DNA from: Moringa oleifera
Lineage: Eukaryota > Streptophyta > Magnoliopsida > Brassicales > Moringaceae
Direction of reading: 5' to 3'
DNA length: 64,000 nucleotides
NCBI GenBank assembly: GCA_021397835.1
Contig: JAJFZO010000344.1
Coordinates: 6,944,001-7,008,000 of the forward strand
A program made the translations under genes and the position numbers. Below, one piece after another: positions 24,536-38,307 of the stretch. The notes below the pieces were generated by a model. The model did no database searches and was not told the DNA's origin. It saw only the letters and a program-made list of their open reading frames with translations. Numbering within the stretch: the stretch's first letter is position 1; each line of letters opens with the position of its first letter.

Positions 24536-27240
24536 GCCTTAATCAATTGAGTCCACAAAATCTGAAACACAAAGATTATAGTAATATCAATTGGCTTTAC
24601 CAATTTGCTTTTTTTTTTTGGCATTTCATCGAACACTTTACGGACCCTAATTGAAACGCGTAAACATTGACAATACATCACCGGACTGGCGCGCCAGCGT
24701 CTGTTAAGAGAGGTGCAAGATAGACATGCGAGGTAGAGAAATTAAGCAAATGCAAACGTTACAAGAGTGCAGAAAGCACCAAATCACAAGGTGACCTATT
24801 AAAGAGAGAAAAGGAGATGTTACCGTTAGGTCAGTTGGAAGATGACCCTTAGAGTCTTGGGTGTCTTTGGCTGCAAGACTTCTTCAGTTCTTCTCCGGCT
24901 TTCCCTTCTTTTTCTTTTTCCTTTGGTATTTTATAGTTTCTCCTATGGTCTTCTCAACTATACTCTTTCCCTAGATGCTATTGCTTTAATTTTTACCACG
25001 GCAGTGAAATTGACTGAATTTTCTTTTCCTTTTTTTTTAAAAAAAATTATTTTTCTGTTTTTATCAGTTAATTTTAAAATATTCAGGTATAAATTAATTG
25101 GTTGATATTTAATTTTTTATTATAAACATAAATATTTTTTATTTTAATGTGCATTATGTTATACATGAAACAAAATTTTCTGTTAATTTAAAATATGTCA
25201 TATTTTTAATGAAGTAAATCATACTTTATTTTTTAATATTTTTATCATATTAATATAACATATCTAAAAAATTTTTAAAAATTAATATCAACTTAAATCA
25301 ATAGAATATTTTCATCCATCGTAAATATTAATCGTTATTAATTTTTTTATTAGTTTCATATTTTCAAACGTAATTTATTAATTTAAATATTAAAAAATAA
25401 TATTTTTAATAATATAATCTTTTAAAAAAACCCTAAAATGAATATATATATATATATACATCAAATATGCAAATCCAACAAATGGGAATATGTTTCTTCA
25501 ACTTATCACGGAGACCACATTTATGTTAACATACCAATTATAACCCAAGAAGAGGTAATAATATTATCCTAATAAAGCAAGACTTAGGCACTCAGCTTGA
25601 GCCGCCTATATTTAGTTCAAAATTATTATTTGTACATAGGTGTGCATCTTATCTTTTTTGGCAAAGTATATAAATTTATGCACTTTGTCAATCAATCAAG
25701 CCTATTGCTAACCCTACCACTCTTTCATGGCAATGGACCACACTACTTCATGGAAATGGAACCCGCAAAGAGGATCTCTCACTATATAAATCAAATCCCA
25801 TTTAATATTTTACAACTCGAATATAGTGAAGCTTTTCAATTAAAATTTAAGATAATAGATTAAATAAATTTTATGCTGTTTTTATTTTTAATCAAATTTT
25901 TGTATTTTTTGAGAAATTGGTTTAATTTACGTGTGATTTAATTTGGTATACATTAAATAAAATTTTTAATTTTTTGTTAAAACGAGTTCTTCAAAATTTG
26001 TCATAAATATAAAAAACATATCCAAACTAACATTAAAACAATTTCAAAACTTTTTTTAGTACTAAAAATGTCTTTCATAATATTTGGTTTTAAATTTTAG
26101 CAATGTAAATTTTTTAATAAAATATTTTTTATCACTCAAAAAATTTTAATTTTTTTGGTCATGGTGACTTGGTTTTTTTTTTAATATATTAGAGATTTCA
26201 AGTTAGAATTTGAATTGTCTCTTTAGAAAAAATTAAAAATAATGATTGATTTACATTAAATCAATTTTTTATGAGTAAAATTGACCAAACAAACCTACAA
26301 GATATTAATTAAAAAATTTAAATAATATAAATTTTATTTTAATATTTATCTTAAAATTTAATTAATCGTGTCTTGTGAATTCTAATTCATCCTTTCTTAC
26401 TTTAGCCCATCAAAATTTTTTAGTTGAATTAACGATCATCATATAATGTGGTCTTACATGACAAAGGAGGTCATATAATATTCGGAGAGGATACATATAA
26501 TGTGCTAAAAGAATGAAGCCTCCAATCTAAAAGTTGTGCGGTGATGCTTAATAAAGAATAGAATGTGCATGTGTACATAATTATAATTTCTTGGTGAGTC
26601 CACTATGTAATGTCCGAAGACCATATCATTCCATAATGCCAAAGTGAGCTTACTTTGGAAGAGATTTGGATTTTGTTCTATTCGTATATAATAATCACTA
26701 TTAAAAATGTCACAACATTACATTATACATAAAAGTGGCAATAAGACGTTTGTGGTTGTAGGAGTCAGATCCTTGTCTTTTATCTTTGGAAAGATTTGAA
26801 ATTTGATTTTTTTCTCTAATAAAATAAAATGGAACGTAGAAAAGTTTATTTGTAATATTAATTTTTTAAAAATTTCTTTGATTGATCAGGTCATGGAAGG
26901 AAATTGAACAGAAAAAAAAATATGTAAAAGATGTTGCAACCAAGAAATGTCTCGATGTTTTAATCCATGTTATGATATTAAGAGTTGTGCAAATCAATTA
27001 ATATATATGTTTGAGTGATAAATTAATTTAATAATGGTAATTGAAAATATGTAATCAAATTGAATACCGTTTATATAATATTATAAAATTACATATAAAG
27101 TTTTAATTCTTATATTTTATAAATATATTTTAAAACTATGAAGCACAATTTCGAAAAATAAATTTTTACACTTATGAAATAAAAACGAATAATATATATA
27201 ATGTGAAATGAATAACAACAACATAATATATAGTTATATT

Positions 27241-27890
27241 GGTTAATACTCAAAGTCATTGATATCTTGCACATAAGATATTATTTATTGTATATATAAA
27301 AATGCGTTCATAAAATAAGACATTTGTTAAAGATTTATAAAATATAGTGCATATATTCGACATAAATATATCAGATGTAGGATAACAGAAAGGTAATATA
27401 ATCTTTTTAATTTCGACAAATCGACTTGTATGATCATTAATAATACTTAAAATCATTGATAAAGATTTCGTTTTTGTAAGATATTATCTATTTTGGTAAT
27501 AATAATTTGATTTTGTTTTGTTGAGGATTTAAATCAAAAAGTAAGTTAAAAACATGTCAACACTTATATTGTATCTAATTAGTATGTCTATACCCAATGT
27601 GAAGATGTTTAAAGTTGTCGACAACAGTCTTGCCTTTTTAAGAAATAACCACTATTCGAACCTCACTATATAACTTTGTTTCATTTTGGATACCTCATAA
27701 GTTAAAAGATATGTTGAGAGTTCTATTACATTTAATCTGATTGAAATAAGTGAAATATTACATGAGTTTTCTAATATTGATACATCGATTTACGTGAACT
27801 AGTAATATTAATACTTAAAGTCGTCAACAAGAATTTCATTCTTACAAAATATTATTTGTTTTAAATGTGATCACACGATTTTAATTTGTT
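27241..27890. repeat. Three degenerate copies of a dispersed 45-75-bp unit
   Basis: Related segments at about 27245-27295, 27446-27520 and 27811-27890 share the order AATACT(T/C)AAA.TC.T, then TTTCGTTTTTG-like, then AAGATATTAT(C/T)T. They look like decayed dispersed repeat sequence, possibly LTR-derived. No protein remnant is visible. Confidence 0.4.
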
Positions 27891-30800
27891 AAAACAATTA
27901 ATTTTAAAAGAAATTTTATTATTTAAATATACACCAAAACTTATATTATATTAAACTAATAATATATATTTGATATAAAATAAAACTTAACTATATCTAA
28001 AAAAAATAAAATTAAACATGAATTAATACGATGATGTAAGCACAAGTTCATATCCTCTACTTTTTTCTTATATTTATTACCCTCCATTTTGAGATACTTT
28101 TAAAGTGTTCCTATAAAATTAATGATGATGTTTTTAATGAAAGCATGATACACATGCATTCAAAGGATATCATCAACATAACCTTTTTGATTATCATATG
28201 TTTTAATTAAATTATATTTTCCACTAATGGAGTTTGAACCATTAATTTTTAAACAATATGTATAGTGACTGTATGGATTTACATCATGCATGAGGCCTCG
28301 AAGCAATGCCAATAGTTATTAAATCAAAACATATGTTATGCCTCATTAATTAAATATATTAAAGTTAATATAGGAATCTAAATTCTACTTCAATATGTAT
28401 TTATCTTCGAGAATTCATCTATTTTATTCTTTTAATTTAAAGAAAAATATTAGATTATTAAGAATTTTGTTTATAGATTTTTTTTACATTTATGTATCTT
28501 TATTGCTCATAATTCATACACACGCTAAATATTCACATCTGATTATATATAAATTGCATATAAAACTGACATAAATATGTGACTTATGCGGCATGAAAAT
28601 TAATTCTTTTTAAAGCTGTACAATATGTGAAGTTCTTTTTTTTTTTTTTGGAAAATAACAACCATTTTCCTTTAAATGTTTTATTTAATGAATTTTTAGT
28701 ATTTTATAAGTTTTTATCTAAGTGTTTAAGAAAAATTTTCACACTTTTAATGATCATGTGTATAATTGTTAGATAGCATTTACAGATTTGAGTTATGCTG
28801 ATCTTGTTTTATAATTTTTTTGTTTAATTGAGGTTAATACTAAATAAATTTAAATGCACAAGAATCTTATGACACAATACTCATTGTTATGATTCCTTGT
28901 AAGTATAGAAATCTTTATGATTTTTCGTGATTTTTATATAAATATTAGGCACAAAGTGAACCTAATTCCTCAAAGATTCTTAATTACTTGTTAATAATAA
29001 TATAATTTACTATGTTGGTTCGGGTCAAAAATGGCTATTGACCCTAACCTTTTTACATGACAAAAGAGACAGATTCCAAACCTATGACCATGTAACCCTA
29101 TATTTTAATTAATTGCCAATCTACCAAACTTTTATTCAAATGAGCAAAGCTTAATTAAAAGTGACTTTTTTGTTTCATTAGATTAATCACAATGTCTAGC
29201 AATTGAGCGAACATAAAAGTAAAACTATAGCAATTTAAAAAAAGAAAGGTTGTAAATCTGGTTGTAAATGGTGTTTTTCACATTATTCTTGTCGTGGGTT
29301 ATTTATTTAATTAAAAGCAAATATCCACTATGTTGTTAATGATAATGTAATGGAGATTATTTGATGAAGATTAAAATAAAATATAAATTATCATTTTATT
29401 ATGAATAAAAGTCTCATATAACATTACTACTTACTCTATATTACTAATCAAATATTTGTATTTAAAAAGTGATAAATTAAACTTTAATTTATTAATTTGG
29501 TATAAATAAAACTTTAACTCAAATGATTATAAAATATTAAAAGTGTTTTTCGTTATTGAAATACTTAAAAAATGACTCAAAAAAGTTTTTCACTCTATTT
29601 CAGATCCATCATCAAAATTTAAATAATTTTTGATATAAGATCTATTTTTTATATTTTTTAAAATTTTTTATAATATAAATTTTTTAAAATATATTTTTAA
29701 TACTCAAAAAATTTAGAATATTTTTTATAATAACTTAAATATTTATTTACACTTATAAAAAAGTTTTAAGTCAAAATTTATTATATAAGATTTTTAATTT
29801 TAATTTTTTATTAAGTTTAATTTAGACCAAATTGATAGATCAAAATTAAAATTTAATTAGTAATATAAAAATAAATATTATAATTTTATAGGAGTTTTAC
29901 TTTTTTATTATTTATCTACACATATTGATGTTAGATTTTATTTCATTCATATACAACATTATTTTGAATCACATTATATTATAAATATTATTTATTTTAA
30001 AATTGTTTTTAATATGAATTTTTTATGATTTAAAAATTTATTTATATGTTGCGGAGAGTTAAAATTTTATATAATTTGTGTATTATTTTTAAACAATGTG
30101 AGATCTAAAACCTTTATTTATGTATCATCATTCGTATTTTAAATTTTGACTACCTATATTTTGATAATGGTTATTACTTATAGTAACAATAGTTGACGTG
30201 AAAAATTTATCTCATGAATATAAATATTATATTATTTAGATTTTAAATTTATTTTTATAATAAAATCTGTTATAAAATGTAAAAAATCATTATATTATAT
30301 AATATTTGTTTGTGCTAATTATATTAATAAAACTTATATTTTATCAATAATTTCAAATTAAAATTTATAAAAAAATTATTTATTTAAAAAAAATTTAATA
30401 TAAAAATAATGCATATGTAATTTTTACGTGTGTAACTACTCAAATAATTTTTTTAAATATTATATAAATAAATAAAATTTATTTTATTTTTATTTTAAAA
30501 ATATTTATATTATATATATTTTAAATTTAAAATAAAAAAATATTTTATTTATTTTGATAATATTTAAAGGAATTGAGGTAATCGTACAAATAAAATTTAC
30601 ATATATATCATATATGTATATAAATTATTAATATTAAAAAAATTATAGACAAAAGTTTTATGTCAATAATGTAATAAAAACATAAATTTTAAATAAATAT
30701 AATTTTTTTATAAATACTGATTTAAGAATATAAATCAGATATAAATCTTCATATATAACTAATTCTATTTATTTACTTGATTATTAGATTACATAAAATA

Positions 30801-31872
30801 ATATATTATTAATGTAATAATTTATATTTGTTTAATATTAATTAATGATAAAAATAAATATGTATATAAATTGAAACGCGAGAACCATAAAGTGAATATA
30901 TAATACCGTAAAGTTAATGTAATCACTTTCTATCTCTAAACCTATCATTATCAACCCTTATGTAGTTGAAGACAAATGATTAATACATGTGTGATTAATT
31001 TATTGTAATCATTAGTTGATACAAAGACAAGTCTAGTTTCCATCATTACCCCAAACTAAAGTATGCAGAAGAGGTTAAACCCACAACTGTTAAAGAAAAC
31101 ATTAATTGCATGCAATTTTTATTATTTATAAAAAATTTTTATTGGCAGATATTTCAACAGAATTTATTATGATAATTTAAAATTTTTAATTAATGTGATA
31201 TTGTCAAATCTATCATGTCAACAGGTCAATTAAATTTAAATTTTTTAAAAAATTAGTCCATTTATAGTTATAATTATTTATTAAAAAAAAAGCCATATTT
31301 ATATTTATTTGGAGCGTCTCTTTTATCTTACAGTTCTTTACAGTTCTTCAATTTTAATCAGACATATTATTATTGAGTGATATCATCTATTAAATTAATT
31401 TAATTTTTCATAATTTTAAATAATTCAAATGTATATTCTCTTTGCTACATAAATAAAAAAAATATTGTTATAAATTTATTTAAAAATACTATTTTAATAT
31501 TTCTGAATTAAGGAGTTCTAAGTGGTAATTATGTCACACTGAACTTGGCGCATTAAGAAAATGATATCGCGCCCCATGAAAAGCAGAGTACGAGAGTGAA
31601 AAGAAGGCACTGAGGCAAGGAGGGGCCAGAGCTTCTCCTTGTTTGTACGCAAAAAAAACACTGCACTTCTCTCTCTGCCACTACCGGGCTCGATTTCCAC
31701 CTAAAGCCACTTTGCAATCAGACTTAGTTTTTTTTTTACATTAAATTAATTAAGCAACCAATCTTCTTCATTTACTTGTACACAGTTCTCCATATCTGAT
31801 GGCCGTAGTTTCGTCTCTGCTCTTTATGCAAAGCAAAACTGTTTCCACTATCACTTGCTCCTACAGCTTCCG

Positions 31873-31880
31873 TATAAATA
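31873..31880 (+). promoter_or_regulatory. Candidate TATA box of the KNOX gene
   Basis: TATAAATA 77 bp upstream of the ATG at 31950, followed by a pyrimidine-rich leader (TTCTCTCCTTTTTATAC). Position and context fit a plant core promoter; no transcript data were available. Confidence 0.45.
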
Positions 31881-31949
31881 TTCTCTCCTTTTTATACTAT
31901 TCAGCAGCATAGTTTTTTCCTCATTTTGATCTTCTTCTCCCTACAAACC

Positions 31950-34900
31950 ATGGATGATGAACTCTACGGTTTCCCATCAACCACCGGAGACTACTCCATG
32001 CAGCCACCGGAAATCATGGTGAGTCCGGGGAGCTTCTGCCAAGGGTTTCCATGTTTTCCGGCATATGGCCCTGACCCGTTGGTGTCGGGTTCGTCGGGGA
32101 TATCGGATGCTGCTTCAATGGTGGCCGAGATTCAGAGAGTGGGTACAGAAGAGGAGGTTTCCAGTGCAATTAGAGCCCAAATTGCTTCTCACCCGCTTTA
32201 CCCTAAGCTCCTCGAAGCTTATATTGGTTGCCAGAAGGTATAAAGAGTAACCTTTTGTTTGGTTGCTAAGAAAACACAAAAAGCCTTCTGAACTTCACCA
32301 TCTCAGTTTCTTGAATACTAAATGGAAAATACGGAAAGAAAAACAAAAGAAAAGGAGATCAACGAATGTTTCGACATGTATGCTTATATAAAAGCTGAAC
32401 AGACTTTGTTTAGCCATTTGAAGTGGCCCTGTTTGTACTTAGATATAAGGTAGAACAATGAAAAAGAACGATCTGCTATATAGGTTGTGCATTGAAGTGG
32501 CGCTTGCAGTCCGAGGTACCAGTATAAAATATAAAGCTGCTCTAGTGCATAATAAATTCTGGGTGTTTTATCAGTAGTTGTTTGGTAAATAGCAATTGCA
32601 TGTGCATTCTTCTGCGGAGGTGATTTTCCCGCCTTTTTGTTTGGTATTCACTTGTTAGTGTTATACATGTTATTGCTGCTATCAATCTCGGAACTTGAGA
32701 CTTTAAATGAGTCAATTAATGAGTGTGGGAAGATAAAAGAAGGAAGTAAATTCAAGATCGTCATGTCTTCTCCTGCGAAAGTCCATCTTTCTTCCCTTTT
32801 GTTTGTGGATTTGGATTTAATGGCGGGTTTAAGTTTAAGAAGCAGTTTTTCTGTTACTTCTTTTTGTTCATAGTCTGCTCTTTTCCCCTTTGGTTCTTAG
32901 GTAGGAGCACCACCGGAGGTAGTTTCAGTGTTGGATGAGATCAGGAGAGAAAGCGTCGTCGTCTGCAATAAAACTAACGTCGTTCCTTCTTGCTTGGGTG
33001 CTGACCCTGAGCTCGACCATTTCATGGTCTCTCTCTCTCTCTCTCTCATTATTACAACTGAAAACCCTAATACAAACTTTCCCTTTTATGCATCAAAGGA
33101 AGTCACGATCTCTGAATTCACTTGCTGGGTTACTCTCTTTCTGGGTCTCTTTCAGAACTTAGGTTTCTTTTTGAGATGTTACTCCCTCTTTTTCTCTCTC
33201 TCTCGTTACAAACCAGTGGTTCTGTGATGTTTCTTGATATGACATATTAATTTGTTTTTTGTCTTCTGGAAAGGAAACGTATTGCGATATGCTGATGAAA
33301 TATAAATCGGATCTGTCAAGGCCTTTCGACGAAGCTACCACGTTTCTCAACAATATCGAAACGCAGCTCGCTAGTCTCTGCAACGGTGCTTCCCCAACTC
33401 TCCTCGGTTTCTGTCTCTAACTCTCTCTCTCTCTTCCTTTAGCATGTCCACTATTAGTTAAGTTATATAATTTTCTATTTAGTTTGTTGGTTTTTGTGCT
33501 GTGTGATTTTTATCTTCCAGATCTTGCGGTTTACAATTCCATATCTTTCTTTCCATGTGTGCTGAAACTGATAGATTATTATCACATGGGAACTTGTTTC
33601 TCATGGAAGAAACTAGGCGCGCGTTAGCAAAAACCTAACGCACTGTAGCACCTGCGAACACGTAGTGATTTACCCGTTTGCCGTTGTATCCCATGAACAA
33701 AACCTGAAACCAAAGCAAAGCCCTTTTCTCCATATAGCAGTAGAAAAAACAAAAGAACTAAAAAACCTAGAGATGGATTCTTTTTCGGCAAAAGTTTGCA
33801 GATTGCCCAGCACAGGAAAGTGTGTTTTTCTTTAGGAATTGCAACCATCTTCCTTTGTGTAACTTCTGATATATGGACATGACAGATTATTTTCATTTGG
33901 TAGTACTATATTATAGTCAACTGTACACTGGGTTAACTACTCAAGCATTTATTCTCTTAGCAGGCAGTAGGCCGCCAGATATCTTCTGAAACTATGTAAC
34001 ATGAGGTGATCATAACTATAGTTGTCCTTTTGTTTACCAAAATATTATTTGGGTTTTGCTTCAATTTCATATTGTTTGCTGGTAAGAGCTACTGTTTATA
34101 TTAATCTAATATTGGTTTTGGTAATGAATTCATTGCTCCTATTAGGCTACTTCTCACAAGTGCACTTGTTTCCTCATGTTCTTGATTAGTACTAGATCTT
34201 ACTAATAGAATGACTGAAAGAAGATGGGAGCTTGATGTTGGTAAGTGGAACATTTGAAAGAAACTGTTGTTGGTTTCCAAGGCATTACTGTTTGTGGATG
34301 TGAAATAGAATCTGCATACATATGATGTAATTACATTTTGACTTTCTTTTGGTTTCTCGGATGTGCACAGAAGATGTATGAAAAAATGCTTGGAAATGTA
34401 AAAGTCAAAAATGTATGTGGAAGCATTGCTTATAGAAGCCTTCTCTTTTTTCCCTTTAAAAACAAGAAACCCGTCTTTGCTCCTTTCTATAGTAATAACC
34501 ACACAGAGTGTCCACTTCCTTTACTGTTTTGTCTTAGAGCTAGCTGGAGGACGTGTGTTCTTTTCCCTTGTTCCAAGTGAGTGTAGTGTGCTTCTCTTTT
34601 GTGTTGTGGATGCAAATGGGTACTATTGGTTCATTCTTTTAATCAAGGTTGTTATGATGGATTCACTTTATTTTATACCTGTAATGACCATGTCCTATAA
34701 TGATGTCTGGTTCTGATGAATATAGTTTCCAGTGGTGCATGAGTTGCAATGCATGCTATGGTTGGAATGAAAATACATTAGCATGAGAAAGGTCTTAGTT
34801 CTTAATTTATTCAATTATTTAAATTTTGAATGTCTGAGGAATGTTTTCTTTCCACACAAAAGGCAGTTCCATGTGTATAAAATAAGACCTGAACTGAAAG

Positions 34901-37406
34901 CAAAGCCCTTTTCTCCTTAATCATCCATATCATCAAAACTTGTAGGTACCAGATAGAATCTTTAGATGGACACAAGATATCATGGCAGAGTGAAGTACGA
35001 TAAGTTAGGATTTCAAAATATCACATCTTACTCTTGTTGGCCTACTAATCTCTTCTTTGATTCTCTCCTTTCAATTTTGTTGATCGATGTCCTACTTTTG
35101 AGGTTAGATGTTTGATATGATAATGGTTGGATCCATAGGCTTTCGTAGTTAGTACAGGTAGACTTTGTCGCTGAAAATGTTAGTTTATATCAACTTTTAT
35201 GTGGTCAAGGTGGTTCTAGTACACATATAGTATGGTCTCTGTCTATTTTTAGCATCACTTAAAAGAGAAAGCTGCTTTTCTATTTTTTATTTCTGGTTGT
35301 GTGGCTCGGAGATTATGGATTGGTTGCTTGTGGGAACCTCGGATGTTGAAAACGAGTAATTAAATACAGAGTTTTGAGAGCGTGATTTGTAAAGTTTTAA
35401 TTTAAAAAGTATTAAGATACATCTGAGTTAGCATAAGGCTGTTTAGTCTTTGGAGCTTTCTAGTGGACTTGGTGACTTTGTCTGTTGATCGCATGGATAT
35501 GCATGATTTTGAAATTTTCTTTTGAAGCTTGCCTGCTTCATGTTAGTTTGATTATAAGAAAAAGGATTATGAGTGTCAGTTTAAGCTTTATTATTCCTAA
35601 TTGTGAACGTGCAACATCTATCAAGGTGATCGAGATTTAGTTGTATCTCCTTATCTTAAAGGATTTGTAGATTAATACTTGATAACAGGTTAGGCTTTGA
35701 ATGCATGTGAGGATCCCATTTATCTGATTTCTTCTGACATGCCATCTCCGATATATTACTCCCAAGTTGGTATTAGGCTAGTAGCAGCAGATGTATGCGG
35801 CCAGTTATCATCTCTACTTTTCTTCAAGTGCATCCTCGTAAGATGCTCATGATAGATACTCCCCACTACATGGCAATGCAGGCTATGGTCCTCAAATCAT
35901 TTAGGCATTTTCTCCAAAGAGCTTCTAAATGATTCCTCGATTATTTATGTATGTTAGGAGTCTTGTTTTTATTGAGTAGATGGCATCTGTTTTCAGATGC
36001 TGAGACCAGAGTATGATCTATGGATGTGCTACCTGGTGTCATTGTTGGTACCTTGTAGTCCCTACCTTGAACAAACTAACCATCATGCGACTTACATATC
36101 TAATGTCTAAGGTCATGCACCTAAGAACGAGTAGATCTTGCCAAGTTTAACTGGTTTTATTTTAGCTTTATTATGGGCTAAAGATTAGTAGATCTGCATG
36201 AGTTTCCACTAAGAGTTTCACTCGGATTTTCATGTTCAAAATAGGTTTGTTCAACTTTTAGCTGGGTGTGGTCACTGGAATACTCTTCAAGTGAGCAGTA
36301 TTACCAGGAGAGTGAGGATCACAAAGTAGATAAACCTAGTCGAAGGATGAAACTATCAGTTGCTATATTTTTCTGGCATTTCCAGGTTTTTAACTAGGTT
36401 GGTTGCTGTGGAAAAATTTGTATGGCTCAGCTCTTTGGACCCTGAGTGATCATGTTTAGAATTTCTATGTTAAGAGTTTCCTGGCATTTAATTAGAAATT
36501 GTCACTGCATGCATGCCTACAGAATTGAAGTATCAATCTCAAAGAACCCCATTAATGAAAGATGTTTCAAGCTTGGGTTTTTCCTTCATTTTCTGTTGAT
36601 GTGCTGTGCTTCTTTTCCTAGAAGGTTGTCTAAGAGGTGAAATGTGTTTTGATTTTTTTTTTTTTTTTTATAATTTTTGTTTGAAACCCATTAATATTAG
36701 ATGCATTACAGACTCTGCATGGATGTTTCCCTGGCTAAAAGCATGAACAAGCTGGATCCTGCAAGGAAGCAGGTCCGGTTTCATGCTTGTCATCAGTTCT
36801 TCCGGCATTTTAATGGTGCAGGAAGTTGACGAGGATAGTGTTCAATGTAGAATGGAGAAGGCGGCACTGTATATAGAATGGGATAGGGTTCTATAAAGGC
36901 AAAGCCATTAAAGGATGATGGCATGGAGCGTGGAGACTCCCGCAGTTGCCGCTGTAGGCAGGTGCTGACAACGGCACTGTCACGTTGGTCTTAGTCCAGG
37001 TCCCACGCACCATGATCCCCATGTCGCTAATAAAAACACGAAACATCGGTCTTCGTGTGACAGATTTTGCCAGTCCGAGCCCGTGAGAAACGACGGCGTT
37101 CTGGGTCTGTCCTACAAGGAGCTAAGCCAAGGAAAATCATTAAAGAAAAAAATCACTGTTTGGATGATGAGTTTAGGAATAGTGAAAGGTACGGCATGGG
37201 AAGTCGAGAGACAGAGACAAGAGACGAGAAGAGTGCGTGCCTTGCGGGTTTCTCTTGGTTTCTTCTTCTCTCTTTGTGGTCAGAGAAAGTGATGTGATCC
37301 TTTTGATTAGGAAAGGACTGGCAGACCATTTCTGACTCCGACACGACATAACCAACCCTCCTCTTCTCCTCCTCCTCCGCCAGTCCAGAATCTTTTTTTG
37401 TCTCTG

Positions 37407-37441
<35 letters not shown>

Positions 37442-38307
37442 GTCACAGACTCACACTTAGCTCTCCCTCTCTTTCTCAGTCACAGACTCACACTTAGCTT
37501 TAGATACTGCAGTCTCTTGAAGAGAGAAAAAAAAAAAGGTGTAGAGAAAAAATTGAAAATGTGTTGCGGGTCCCAAACTTCACGTTAGTAGCTTTACGGT
37601 GTTCCATCACATCCACCATGGAAACATGGGATGCTGCCTCCATGTGACATGTGTTTGCCTTGATGCTTCTTGCTCCCTCTGGTCCCCACCTCCTGTTCTG
37701 GGCCTCTTTGTCCTGCCCGGCCTTGTTTACAGAGCACCTCTTCGGAAAGGCCTGGAGATTTAATTAATCTGTAATGTTGGATGTATCTTTTATGGTTATT
37801 GACTCAATGCTGATATGTTACCAGATGAAGCAGCTGGATCGTCTGATGAGGATTACAGTGGCGGAGAGATCGATGTACACGATCATGCCAGGAGGAACGA
37901 GGACAGGGAGCTCAAGGAAAAACTCTTGAATAAATACAGCGGTTATATCAGCAGTCTTAAGCAGGAGTTTTCCAAGAAGAAGAAGAAAGGGAAGCTCCCA
38001 AAAGAAGCAAGGCAGATCTTGTTCGAGTGGTGGAATATTCACTACAAATGGCCTTACCCCACTGTAAATCTCTCTTCAAAACCCACCTGGAAATTATATA
38101 ATTCTGTGTGAGATTTAATCATGTTGCTGAATGTTGTTGAATGTACAGGAAGCAGACAAGGCTGCACTGGCTGAATCAACGGGCCTGGATCAGAAACAGA
38201 TCAACAACTGGTTTATTAACCAGAGGAAACGGCACTGGAAACCCTCAGAGAACATGCAGTTTGCAGTCATGGATAGTCTATGTGGTCCTTTTTTAATGAG
38301 CGGCTAA
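31950..38307 (+). CDS. KNOX class I homeobox transcription factor (KNAT2/KNAT6-like)
   Basis: Five exons: 31950-32237, 32901-33026, 33274-33406, 37825-38063, 38149-38307; 314 aa. The ATG lies in a good context (ACCATGG). KNOX1 (about residues 50-100, [20 protein letters not shown]), KNOX2 (about 130-180, [20 protein letters not shown]), ELK (about 211-231) and a TALE homeodomain (about 232-294) with the PYP loop insertion (KWPYPT) and recognition helix [15 protein letters not shown]. Class I KNOX proteins act in the nucleus, pair with BELL homeodomain proteins and keep shoot meristems undifferentiated. The exon 4/5 break inside the homeodomain and the large intron before the ELK exon are typical of class I. 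The C-terminus ([11 protein letters not shown]) is closer to KNAT2/6 than to STM or BP. A second donor at 33386 (AAC G/GTGCTT) would shorten exon 3. Confidence 0.93.
37409..37438. repeat. TC microsatellite (15 units)
   Basis: Uninterrupted TC dinucleotide run in KNOX intron 3. It produces spurious Arg-Glu frames on the minus strand. Confidence 0.9.
37440..37499. repeat. Two identical 23-bp direct repeats
   Basis: CAGTCACAGACTCACACTTA plus GCT occurs at 37440-37462 and again at 37477-37499, separated by a short CT-rich spacer, right after the TC microsatellite in KNOX intron 3. Confidence 0.85.

Larger units (their letters stand above)
24536..31949. other. Long AT-rich intergenic region
   Basis: 7.4 kb with no convincing gene on either strand. 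24536-24840 is the DPH7-like promoter side. From 25030 the sequence is strongly AT-rich with only short spurious frames. A TA run lies near 25443-25460. Degenerate repeat units occur at 27.24-27.89 kb. The last 250 bases have normal composition and contain the KNOX promoter and leader. Confidence 0.6.
33407..37824 (+). other. 4.4-kb KNOX intron 3 with a promoter-like block near its 3' end
   Basis: The intron has no coding exon. Up to about 36650 it is ordinary AT-rich intron. About 36750-37760 is richer in GC, with GA and CT tracts, a 30-bp TC microsatellite (37409-37438) and two 23-bp direct repeats, and resembles a promoter or 5' leader. Large KNOX introns are known to carry regulatory elements in other plants; a role here is inference. 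Confidence 0.5.

Noticed and set aside
25597..25863. 88-codon frame in the long AT-rich spacer
   Set aside because: No resemblance to any family, no splice context, and similar frames are expected by chance.
37153..37446. Minus-strand frame starting with Arg-Glu repeats
   Set aside because: Product of the TC microsatellite in KNOX intron 3.
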